From Porpolomopsis calyptriformis (lineage: Eukaryota; Basidiomycota; Agaricomycetes; Agaricales; Hygrophoraceae), in assembly GCA_951640195.1 (NCBI GenBank), contig OX621169.1:1364001-1428000 (forward strand): a stretch of 64,000 bases of DNA. Reading direction: 5' to 3'. Positions 35,616 to 45,771 of the stretch are shown piece by piece. The notes under the pieces were generated by a model. It ran no database searches and was not told where the DNA came from. It saw nothing but the letters and a program-made list of their open reading frames with translations. The number at the start of each line of letters is the position of its first letter. The first letter of the stretch is position 1. A program made the position numbers and the translations under genes.

Positions 35616-37078
35616 CTAGGCAAGAGTTCTATTGGCATTCACATACCCGGTTCCGTAACATGAAAATAGTAACTCAGTAGAGGACGAGTCTGCAGGTACA
35701 ATCTTGAAGGTTGCTCCGAAAAACACTTGCAAGTCCCGTAAAAATTGTATCCTGCAAGCGATTTAATCGTTTACAAAATGTAATTGGTGGGAAATTTTGG
35801 GCTCACGTTCGTGGTGAGGGCTCGCCCATTCTACATCGACCGACATCCTCGCTTCCCAGCACCATCATTAGCAGAACAAGTGGTTGGTGCTTTCGGTCCA
35901 CGCAACCACCTCTGCTTATTTCACAGAGGAGAGCACGGGTCGCCAACATTGCAATGTCTTCGGGTGCAACACCTGGCGACGAAACTGCTTCGGAACAATG
36001 TATTGATGATGTGGTGGATTCGGTGAGTAGACTAAGTGCATATCCTGGTGACCTTATCCATGTCTTTAAGTTTCGGTGTGGATGACCTGAAGAAAAAGAG
36101 GACCACAAACTTTCCGCTGTCCTCTCCTTTGTATACGTCGGAATAGAGGTAGATGTCAGGAATATATCGGTTGAGTACAGAACGTGAAGCTTCAATCATC
36201 CGATTGGAGAACTGCGGGTTGACACGGACACCGTGTCTGTGAGTAGCCTGAGTCATCAAAAGAATAGAACGGCCTGTGAATTCCACGAACGCGATGCCCC
36301 GTATTTTTTTGATTTTCCCAGGTTCAACAAAATTCAGAGTTTTCACTTGCTTGACGATCGGGCAAAGGAATTGAATCTCACCCCCACCCAGTGGTGGAGC
36401 ACCCCGTTTTTTAATCTGGCTTACCCTTCAGACAGTTACCTTGGGGCAAGTAGTGAACTTACCTTAAGTTCAAGACCATCTGGGATGCCAAATAATTGAA
36501 GATGAGGCAGCGTCACCGTTCTTATGAGATCCACCTAGGCACAAAATCAGATCCAAGAATAGGAACGTTGTGGATGTCTCACGGAGAGGTCGGCGTCGTC
36601 AGTCGTAATCCCACGAAGTGTAAGATCGACAGGTTTTTTGGCAAAGGGCGCAAGCATGATAATGGGCTCCAACAAGTAGCCTACAGAACGAGAAAGAGGG
36701 CAATCGTGGGATATGGATCCACCCGCGATTATGCCTGGTTTGAGCAGAACCGCGGTACCTGCAAGATTTTGCCTCAGTGACACGTAGACACCGAGTCCAT
36801 GACTGGCAAACCTGTGACGGAAATCTCGATGATGGTACCATTGGTAACTTTTTCAAGAACCCGCAAAAGGCTGATTTCGAAATCTACAGACGCGTTGGAT
36901 CAGTTTTACCATCCCAGACAACTGATGGATGCACCTTACCCCGGAGACCAGGATTCTTGTCTTCAGGACGAATTCTATCGATCCGGACGGACTTTCCGCT
37001 CAGAATAGAAAGCACAAGGCGATGTCGGAAGTGTTGATGACCACTGAATTTGATGAGAGAGCTGGCTGGCTCTGCCAT
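35616..37078 (-). CDS. RCL1: RNA 3'-terminal phosphate cyclase-like protein RCL1
   Basis: Nucleolar factor of the cyclase fold needed for 18S rRNA processing (U3 processome, with Bms1). The start MAEPASSLIKFSGHQHFRHRL is intron-split from LLEKVTNGTIIEI-type sequence. Then come RPGIIAGGSISHDCP, SRSVGYLLEPIIMLAPF, LTLRGITTDDADLSV, KTLNFVEPGKIKKIRGIA, PQFSNRMIEASRSVLNRYI, and SSPGVAPEDIAMLATRALL. The final exon, joined by a phase-2 intron after GEPSPRT, gives IQFLRDLQVFFGATF and ends GTGYVNANRTLA. The catalytic His of true cyclases was not assessed; overall resemblance is to RCL1 rather than RtcA. Confidence 0.9.
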
Positions 37079-37156
37079 TCTTTATTGATTTTGAAGCACG
37101 TGCCGGGCAGTATCTCTGAAGTCAGCTCGAGTCACTGCGCTCAATCAATTCGTTCC

Positions 37157-38814
37157 ATGGCTGCAATTGCTTCGCAAATAACTGAAGTCGCGACCTGCCG
37201 TGATTGGCATAATCGTTACTACCATGTGGACCAAATCCTAGACAAACCTGGTCCTCGTACCGACGCGTCTTTCGCGGCTGGCCACGAGGTATGTATCAAT
37301 TACCATCAATCCCCATCGTTGCATTTACACGAGTTGCTACCAGGTGAAACATTTTCTGAGAAGTCAGTGTAAGATTCTGGTCATTGGCGCCGGAGGACTG
37401 GGCTGTGAAATTCTGGCGAATCTCGCCTTGTCAGGATTCAAAGACATTCACGTCATCGATATGGACACCATCGATATTAGCAATCTAAACAGACAATTCC
37501 TCTTCCGGTGTGTTCAGCTGTTCCTCCTATGAAATCTCTTTGAATCATGATGTCAGGCCGAAAGATGTTGGTCAACCAAAAGCAATTGTAGCCGCCGAGT
37601 TTATCATGAAACGGGTACCAGGCGTAACAGTCACCCCGTAAGCATGGCATATTACGTCTGTAATAATCCTCACAGTTCTTCTAGATACCATGGTAAGATC
37701 CAAGATAAGGGCGATGACTATTGGATGCAATTTAATCTTGTCATCTGTGGCCTTGATTCGGTCGAAGCGCGGCGGTGGATCAACGCGACACTTGTGAACC
37801 TCGTTGACCCAGAGAACCCAGAAAGCCTGAAGCCTTTGATTGACGGAGGGACCGAAGGTTAGACCCCTTGCCACAGCACGAATCTTGCTCTTACAACCGA
37901 TCACCTGCAGGGTTCAAGGGTCAGGCTCGTGTCATTCTCCCGACAATCACGTCTTGCTACGAATGCTCCCTTGACATGCTCAACAAACCCACCGCATTTC
38001 CCATTTGCACCATTGCTAACACACCCCGTCTTCCTGAACATTGTATAGAATGGGCGTCTGTACTAGAGTGGCCTCGCGTGCACGGAGGTAGACAGGTTAA
38101 TCCCCTTGCTATACTTTTACTGATTCAGGGTGTTAGAGAAGAAAATGGACACCGATGACCCAGAACACATATGTTGGCTTTACAACGTCGCAGCCGCGCG
38201 GGCGGCAGAGTTTAAGATTGAAGGAGTCACCTGGTCACTCACGCAAGGGGTCGTCAAGAATATTATTCCTGCCATTGCTTCAACGAATGCTATCATAGCC
38301 GGTGGGCTGACCACTACCGTTACATTATAAATGAAGCTAAAATATCTCTTCAGCGTCGTGTTGCAATGAAGCGTTCAAGATTGCGACAAGTTCGGCAGCA
38401 TATCTGAATAATTACTTCATGCTTATCGGTACTGATGGTGTATATTCATATACTTTCGAGCACGAAAAACGTGATGATTGTCCTGTTTGCGGGGGTGAAT
38501 CGCTCGAAATGTCGATCAGCCGAGAGTGGACAGTGGATCGATTGATTGAAATGTTGGTGGAGAAGCAGGATATGTACGTTTGACGCTAGATCGGGCCCAT
38601 TTCTCGGCTAACTGGAAATTACAGTCAGATCAAGAAGCCGTCCCTTTCGACACCCACAAGGCATATATATTTCCAAGCACCTCCTCAGCTTGAAGAAGCA
38701 ACACGCCCGAACCTAGAAAAGAAGGTGTCGGACCTCGTCGAGGGTGGTGGGGAGGTCACCGTCACATCGTCCTCGCTACCCTTCAGTTTATCTTTGCGCA
38801 TCAGTTTCACTTGA
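37157..38814 (+). CDS. UBA3: NEDD8-activating enzyme E1 catalytic subunit UBA3
   Basis: Adenylates and transfers NEDD8 together with its ULA1/APPBP1 partner. Visible: [17 protein letters not shown], nucleotide-binding [73 protein letters not shown], the zinc Cys pair in CYECSLDML and CPVCGG, and the catalytic Cys in [16 protein letters not shown]. The C-terminal ubiquitin-fold part reads [17 protein letters not shown]. At least eight short introns. It is divergent from RCL1 with 78 bases between the ATGs. All key residues appear intact. Confidence 0.92.
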
Positions 38815-39968
38815 AACATACAAGAATGATAAAAGCTTGTTCAGACATTTGTGCTGGTAGATAAAAGCCCTTGTTACGATATTTGATACACGTTTGATCC
38901 CTGGGGACATGTGAATTTTCAGGAAAACGGAATAATAATAATTCACTGTGATGGTGCTTGCGAATTAAATCGTGCAAGCTGCAAGTTACTGGAGAGATTC
39001 TGAACTACACCATATGCCGGTGGAAAAATGAGGATGTCGTTCGGAGCCAGAGATCAGGGTGAAGGAGAAGACCAACAAGAGGAAGAGGCGGGAGAGGATC
39101 GAGAGCGATCTGGTACCAAAGCTGAAAGCTTTACAAGTGATACCGACGGCCTCCAAGCTTGCACAGCTCGAAGCGGGCATCTGATAAAACTTCTGGGAAT
39201 CCACCGATCGCGAATCATTCTAAACCACAACATGAGATGTTGAAGCTTCCCACCTGATAAGCACGTGTGTGAATTCGAAAAGTTAAACGGGCAGGCTACC
39301 AAATCATTTTGGGTAGGTTGACCCTTGCAATTCCGGGATGGCAAGCATTCGCTGGCTGATGGTGACCGGCGAACAGGTGAAACGAGGCTCATCCACCGAA
39401 CATTGGAAAGGAACAGATATAGAGTTGAGTTATTTAGCACATTGAGGGTTTTGAGTCAGTTACAATTGGAAGCATAGATTTTCCGAATAAAACAGAGCTG
39501 AGAAGTGGGCCAGCATGTGAAGAAAATATCTTGAATAAGTGGGTGACAAAAAAATGAAGACATACCTCACGATTATCGTATGGGAACACTGAAGGTGTTC
39601 TTCGACATGTTGCAACGATAGGCCTGTAAGACAGGCATATAGGAAAAAGACGAGTGGCTCTTCAAGAGTTATTGATTCCGCGTCTGTAAATCGGACGCAG
39701 GAACTCCTGGTCCGTATAGAATGCGTTCCGGCTGTCCTCTTAAAGTGCGCGGACCCATCCCAGTCATTGTTGTCGTTGTAGGAGTCCACGGTATTGGTTA
39801 TCGCGATGGAGAGGGTTTGAACGTTATGTACGGGCTTCTCTCTGATAGGTGGTTTACGGGGAAGCTAGGGTTTTCCATACTTCGGCCCAGTTCTGTGAGG
39901 ACCCATGAAAGGATGTGGAGATGTTCATGATCAAAAACACGGTGTTTCCTGCGGCATACACTAGCCAC
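38815..39968. other. Gene-poor 1.15-kb interval with transposase scrap
   Basis: Between the UBA3 and MET8 stops. It contains a coding-like plus-strand segment around 39058-39187 and a minus-strand HARBI1-like fragment (listed separately). Otherwise no conserved frame is seen. A/T content is higher than in neighbouring exons. Confidence 0.45.
39460..39789 (-). pseudogene. Remnant of a HARBI1/PIF-Harbinger-type transposase
   Basis: The frame contains SITLEEPLVFFLYACLTGLS, QHVEEHLQCSHTIIVRY and then FIFLSPTYSRYF, matching in order the helical N-terminal region of fungal HARBI1-like DDE nucleases (family pattern: LEE-LA-FLY--VTGLS-RHV-ERFQ---ETIS-YF). The DDE catalytic region does not follow, the frame ends soon after, and no terminal repeats were found. 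This looks like a short decayed fragment rather than a live element. Identification is by pattern only. Confidence 0.5.
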
Positions 39969-40805
39969 CTAAAACCGTCTGCACACCAAAGCCAAGACAG
40001 TGAAGGAGCCAGCCATGAAACCCAGAGCAATTGGTAGAACCAAACCTTTCGCCTGCGAAAGGTTCTTCGATAGGTAGGAACGCCGCTTCCCACCAACATC
40101 TTCTAGCTTCACCACGCGGTTCTTATCCCACCCATCATCCAGCAACCTTTCTATCATCTCGTCGTCAAGTGACGCCAGGTCGGCGACTTCCCAAGTTGTG
40201 CAGATATCGATCATCCACCTCATCCTTTTCTTCCCTATCTGACCCCCCACACCTGGTGCCCGTTCTTTCAGCAACCTCCTCAAGACTCCGACCCTCTCTA
40301 TCGCCTTTCCAGCATGCTCCGGTAAACTTTCCTCTATTTTCTTCCGTATCAAATTGGCCAGTTTGGGACTGTTCCCGTTTGTGGAAACCATAATCTGCAG
40401 AGGACCGTCGCGAATCTGCGAACCAAAGTAAAAGTCGCAGGAAGGTGGCATATCGGCGACATTTACAGGGATTTTGAGTTGCCGGCACATGGCGGAAATT
40501 TGAAGGGACACGGTGACGTCGTCAATTGCAGTCAGCACCATGTCGACATCGACAAGGTCTTCGAAGCCAGCAAAGATACGGTCGTGATAAATGATACGGT
40601 TTGTAAACCTGTCGATCAAGTATCTTGTCAGTGGGTGGAGACCTTCGCGAGGAGCAATGAGGGTGATGAGTGCATCAGCGATGAGAACTGATTCTAGACG
40701 GCCAGAGGCCACGTCTCCTCCACCGACAATAAGGACTCTTTTGTTCTCAAGCCGCCAAGCCAGCAGCAAGGAACCCCCGCTGAGAGTGGATGTGTCGGGA
40801 AACAT
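39969..40805 (-). CDS. MET8: Siroheme synthase MET8 (precorrin-2 dehydrogenase/ferrochelatase)
   Basis: Converts precorrin-2 to sirohydrochlorin and inserts iron to make siroheme, the cofactor of sulfite reductase. Single exon, 278 aa, close to yeast Met8. The NAD-binding Rossmann start reads LLAWRLENKRVLIVGGGDVASGR; VDMVLTAIDD carries the Asp of the active site; PVNVADMPPSCDFYFGSQIRDG and IMVSTNGNSPKLANLIRKKIEE follow. The last 20 residues form a hydrophobic helix (LPIALGFMAGSFTVLAL), an unusual feature that would give a membrane tail anchor. It is divergent from the ECM2 gene, 85 bases between starts. Confidence 0.92.
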   Translation of the reverse strand: MFPDTSTLSGGSLLLAWRLENKRVLIVGGGDVASGRLESVLIADALITLIAPREGLHPLTRYLIDRFTNRIIYHDRIFAGFEDLVDVDMVLTAIDDVTVSLQISAMCRQLKIPVNVADMPPSCDFYFGSQIRDGPLQIMVSTNGNSPKLANLIRKKIEESLPEHAGKAIERVGVLRRLLKERAPGVGGQIGKKRMRWMIDICTTWEVADLASLDDEMIERLLDDGWDKNRVVKLEDVGGKRRSYLSKNLSQAKGLVLPIALGFMAGSFTVLALVCRRF

Positions 40806-40890
40806 TTGCGGGTGAGGGCAAACCCGGATGACAAACTCGTCCTATGACTAGCACTCTTCTTACCTAAACCACTTACCTCTGCCGTTCAAG

Positions 40891-42188
40891 ATGCCACCCA
40901 AGGCTGACATTAACAAGGCGGGTTGGGAGCAAAGCGAGTTTCCTATCTTATGCGAAACATGTATGAAAGCGTCGATCTTCAAGCACTGTCCGCACTGACG
41001 TTCGTTGTCCACAGGTTTGGGAGACAACCCTTTCATTCGGATGGTATATCGATCCAACTCTTTGCCTATCAGACTTCTCATCATCATCTCTCACAGTCAA
41101 AGCAGGAGTATGGCCGTTCGTGCGGTACATGCGCCAGGCCTTTCACAGTATTTCGATGGAATCCTGGCATGGGCATGCGTTATAAAACCACCGTCATTTG
41201 CCAGACATGTGCCAAGGTTAAAAACGTCTGCCAAACTTGCCTGCTCGATCTCGAGTATGGCCTACCTACACAAGTGCGGGACACCGCATTGGCGCTGGAG
41301 AACCAGGCTCCGACGAGCGACATTAATAGGGAGTATTATGCCCAAAATATGGAGGGCAAGGTGAGAACCAGAATGTCGTGTTAATCTCGTGTGTTTAACA
41401 GTTGTCCGCCTTTCAGTTAACCGGCAACCAGTCGCTGTTGGACTCGGGTCGGGCACAATCAGCAGGAAAGGAGATGTTGAAGCAACTGGCTCGGACGGAC
41501 CCCTACTACAAACGTAACAGACCACATGTCTGCTCTTTCTTCCTCAAGGGGGAGTGTACTCGCGGAACAGAATGCCCGTATAGGTGTGAATATTCTCAAT
41601 CGTTCAAGCTGCATCCTGACGTAAAGCAATTTATAGACACGAAACACCAGTGGAGAATGCTTTATCCCACCAAAATATCCAAGACCGTTACCACGGCCGG
41701 AATGACCCCGTTGCTCACAAAATCCTGGCTACACACGCCGAGACACAGGGACTAGCCCCCCCAGATGATCAATCTATTGTGCGTTTTTACGCTATGGCGT
41801 CGCCTTTTATTTATAACATTTCACACCCTAGATGTCATTATTTTTATCTTCTCTTCCTGTCTCAGCAACGGAACTAAGCATCCGTACACGAGTGATTCAA
41901 TCACTACCGTCAATCCAGCCGACGCAGTTGAGGTCCGTTGTTCACGTTGCCAAGTCAAGGTACGTCTAGCATTCCATTTAGCTTACGCGATGTTAAAATT
42001 TTCTATTGACTAGGTGTGCATTCGTCAATTTCAAAGACCGCGCTACGGCGGAAAGAGCGGCAGAGGCATGGGCCAATGGACTTGATGTTGACGGTGAGAG
42101 GGTGGGGGTGAAATGGGGCCGGAGTCGGGGTGCGGCCATAGCACCGTCTAAGCAACCACCAGCAGCTGAAGCACTAGTAGCATCATAG
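40891..42188 (+). CDS. ECM2: Pre-mRNA splicing factor ECM2/SLT11 (RBM22 type)
   Basis: Spliceosomal NTC-related protein that contacts U6 snRNA near the active site. The start is [24 protein letters not shown]; the N-terminal zinc region reads [35 protein letters not shown] finger reads [21 protein letters not shown], its last His supplied by the exon beginning about 41640. The stretch [13 protein letters not shown] follows and is typical of the family. A C-terminal RRM, cut by introns, ends [19 protein letters not shown] and GVKWGRSRG. The reading of the RRM start (about 41850-41960) was not fully resolved. Confidence 0.9.
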
Positions 42189-42726
42189 AAGACTTCCCGT
42201 CGGCGATTCTCTTCATCGTATGTGTATGAACTTAATAAGAGAATGCTGCCCACACAGTCTAAGTCCAGAACCTGCAAATCATCAAGGATGCCGCAGTGAG
42301 AAAGCTGGGACAAACAGGGCGTAGTCCTGTCTCCGTAGTGGGGGTTGCAAACGAGATTCTGATGATGGCGATCTGACCGTTTCAAATGACCGTCAAAGGT
42401 GTAGGACGGCAATGCAGAAAGAAATGTCCTGATAAGAAATTGTGATGAGTAAAGCTCTCTTTTCAACAATGCCCTTGGAAACCGGCTTCATAGTACAAAA
42501 CGAGACTCCAACGTTTTTAACGTTTTATGCCAGCAGAGTGACATTGGGAAAAGAGACTTAGACTCTCGACGGTTTCAGCACTTGGGTGTCTTGTTCGAGC
42601 TTGAATCCATTAGAGATATGATTGTATTAAGATAGCACTTGATCGCAATAGCATACGATCAGTATATTGAATTTATCAATAAATGGGGAAATAATCCGAA
42701 CGAGAACAAAGCTTCACAAAACAGCA
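42189..42726. other. Intergenic between ECM2 and the trefoil kinase
   Basis: About 540 bases between convergent gene ends. A 158-codon minus frame overlaps the ECM2 C-terminus and shows no resemblance to a known family, so it is treated as spurious. The stretch is probably two 3' UTRs. Confidence 0.4.
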
Positions 42727-44728
42727 TTAAATGGACAGTCTTGCTCTGGCGGTCTCAATGAAGTCGAGGATTTCATCCATAGTCGGTCGCTTTTCCGGCC
42801 GCTTGTCCCAACATCGAAGCATGAACTGCCAATCCTCATCCGCCACATACGTCTCTCTAGGTAGTGGAGGGCATCTACCCTGGTGTAACTCCAAGATCAC
42901 CTGCACATCCCCCAAGTTGTAATAGGGAACCTTCCCAGAAAGAGTCTAGAAAAACCAGGCCAACTCTCAAGCTTCTCAGGGATCGATTCATTACAGCACA
43001 TTGGCGCACCTGAAGCATCACGCTACCGAATGAATACACGTCACTTTGAAGGCTCGCGGCGAAAGTTCCAGCTTCCTGTTCGGGGCTGTACAACTCAGGT
43101 GCAGCCCAACGAACAGCACCGTGAATAGACGATGAGAAGTACGACGTGTTTTGAAACTCAGCAACGATGATAGACAGCCCAAAGTCGCTCAGGCAAGCTT
43201 TGCCCGTACCATCAAGTAACACATTCCCCTGAGCATAAAGATTGAGTTTGCAATCAGTTCACGGAGATGCCATGCTTACACCTGTCAAATCTCCGTGTAT
43301 AATGTCAGAGGAGTGAACTGTAGATAGTCACGAATGTTTATGCAAGTCCAGTTGGGTGTTACGTACGGTATGCTAGTCCAGACTGAACTTCGCCGAGCTG
43401 TCTCCATGTTAGTCAGAAGGTAGGAAAGATGAAATGGCGGCTCACAATTTTAAAACGGTCAAGAAGAGTGAGCGTTTCCCCGCAACGCTCCAAGTAGTTA
43501 CCAAGACACCCATTCTCTAGCCAAGGACACACCATTGAAGGGCACGGACCAAAGTCAAGAGTGACACCGCACAGTGGAAGTACATTCTCATGGTGAAGAC
43601 GTTTCCATACCTTGAGTTCTCGACGCAACCGCTGCAAATAGTTTCTGTCAGTTTTTTAAACGAGGATGAGTGTACTTGCCTTGTTCAATTTCTCCTGGTC
43701 ATTAACGATATGTGCGCGAAGAACTTTAATGGCCACCTGAATGAAATGAAAGCGCTTAGCCAACACTGCGAATAAAGTAGGCCGACGGTACTCACATTAC
43801 ATGGCCCAGAATCCTTATTCCAAATGCCCTCCCAAATGTCGGAAAATCCGCCGCCTGCAGATTGGTGCTCATGCCGCCGAACAACTTTTCCAGTAAGGTC
43901 AGGTGGTTCATCCGGGTGATTATTCATATCGAAATCTGTGATATCACTCAAAGGCAGAACCTGAAAAGTACTCATACTCAGTATTAAGAACAGGACATGA
44001 AACGAGATTTACTCACGTCGATCTCGATCATCAAACCTGGTGGTTCGGCCATCTGGTTATCCAAATCGGAAGTTCGTTCCCCATCGACCACAGCTGCCCT
44101 CGTTGACGTCTGGGCAGGAGGATCACTTGCATCTCCTGATTGACTGACCGTATTCTCCGTCAACTCGGAGACCTTTGCAAAGATCCACTGGTTTTTTGAA
44201 TTATTTCTAGGAGTGGAAAGCGTGATCTACTAATGGTGTGGGTATTGGGACGGAGATCAGACGGCGGCCGACGCACGGGAGTGTTTAGCTCTACATCTGT
44301 GAGGCCCCAGAAAACATTTGCGCCTGCCGGGGATATACTAATGGGACGTTAGTGAGAGTAAATGATTGAATTTGCAACCCGCACGTATAATAGTCACGGA
44401 TGTTTGTATTCTGGATCGTCCATTCCCAAGGAGATCCGCCAAAGACGATGTCGCCGTTCTTAGGCAGGTCGCTAGAACTTGCGAATTTCGAATAGTCATA
44501 GCTCTGTATCGTGTAATTTCCAGTTTCGAGGAGGATGACATTCCACTATTTAGAATCGATAAGCAGTTAACGATTGTAACGGTCAAAAAAACAGCATACC
44601 GTCTCTCCAGAATCATTTAGATTACATTGAGCGACGATGTCGGTGTAATTGTTGGAATCTGGGAGGACTGCCATGTTCCGAAACCTGACATTGGTGATGG
44701 TATATCTACCCGAGTGGAGTAGGTTCAT
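42727..44728 (-). CDS. Protein kinase with N-terminal trefoil lectin-like domain
   Basis: The first four exons (44600-44728, 44385-44545, 44263-44337, 44017-44206) read in frame into a fifth ending at 43960. Residues 1 to about 140 form a (QxW)3-type domain: GRYTITNVRF, TWNVILLETGNYTIQ, WEWTIQN, then VFWGLTDVELNTPV and NQWIFAK. After a roughly 60-residue polar linker comes a TKL-like kinase: glycine loop SAGGGFSDIWEG, VAIKVLR with the ATP-binding Lys, HHENVLPLCG, catalytic loop HGDLTGNVLL (HGD in place of HRD), DFGLS, and SDVYSFGSV with the subdomain XI end RPTMDEILDFI. Agaricomycete genomes carry many TKL-like kinases; this N-terminal domain matches that of the NACHT-WD40 receptor in this window. 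Substrate unknown. Confidence 0.82.
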
Positions 44729-45771
44729 GCTGTTGCCGAAGTTGTGATGAATAAGGAGATTGTGTGCCTATACAACTTCGGTAGGCGCCCATGCTGATCG
44801 GCCATGATCGTGCTCGCTGGATCCTGATAAAAGTCAAGACTGTGACGGGCCTGGTACAAGGTTGGAATTCGAGAGTACGTGGCTTGCATGATTGAGACTG
44901 ACACCGATTTGGGAAACTTTCTGGAAAACAGCTGCAGCTATCACCTTATAGGCTATCCAAACCGACCGAATATTAATACATCAGGATCGATGCGCTGATA
45001 GTGGTCCGCGTCAGTTAGGTGCTGTACATCAGGTACCACGACCAGCCGATAACTTGCGACTGCATCCAGAACAATCGAGGTGCGCGGTAGAGACACCGTT
45101 TGATTTTGACGAAGAGCATCTGGTGTATGGGAGACACCCCTGTTTGTGAGTTCCCAACCCAATATCAGTGAATGGTACAATCTGTTTCGTATACTCATCA
45201 ACATTCTGACCAGGATTTTTGTGTGCAAACTCTTGCGGGCGCTTTACAAACTCGATATGAAAAATTTGTCAAAATCCTATTTTCTGACACCCGACACCCT
45301 CTCGGCCGTGCGCTAGCGGTTGGGATAGTTGCACTGGTTTTGTGTAAGGGGAAAAAAACCAAAGCTCCAACGCAGCTGGGGACATCATATCGACCCACGA
45401 GCATTCATTACGCCCGCTGGACACGTTCAATGGTCAAGCAGAATATCGCAGAGGCCAGGAAGAGGTGCAACCCCGCTCCATTTCGCTAACCATCAAAATC
45501 GGCGTCATGTTTCAAAAGTTAATGCTGGTCGCACACACCTGTCTTTTGTTACCAGTTCTTTAGCTTCGGCGCTCAGCGACGTCCCACTCCCTACTCAAAT
45601 ATTGTACCAAGCTCCTGGTTAGGTAAAACTTCAATTATCTAGACAGACTGTGAAAGCAATCGAAGTCATTTGACCGAATATTAGTCCAACTTAGGGATGA
45701 ATGCAACGGGGCAGAAATCGTTCAGTCTGTATTGCCACACAACGCAAAGAGCCCTCTTCAATGGCTGACAA
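44729..45771. other. Unassigned kilobase upstream of the kinase
   Basis: Between the kinase start and the UFD1 stop. A minus frame of 91 codons (44953-45228) includes the plausible-looking RLVVVPDVQHLTDADHYQRID, and a plus frame (45172-45489) spans 105 codons, but neither has recognisable domains or splice partners. It could hold a small unrecognised gene, a pseudogene, or only promoter sequence. Confidence 0.35.

Noticed and set aside
41993..42469. 158-codon minus-strand frame
   Set aside because: It overlaps the ECM2 C-terminal exon antisense, with no domain.
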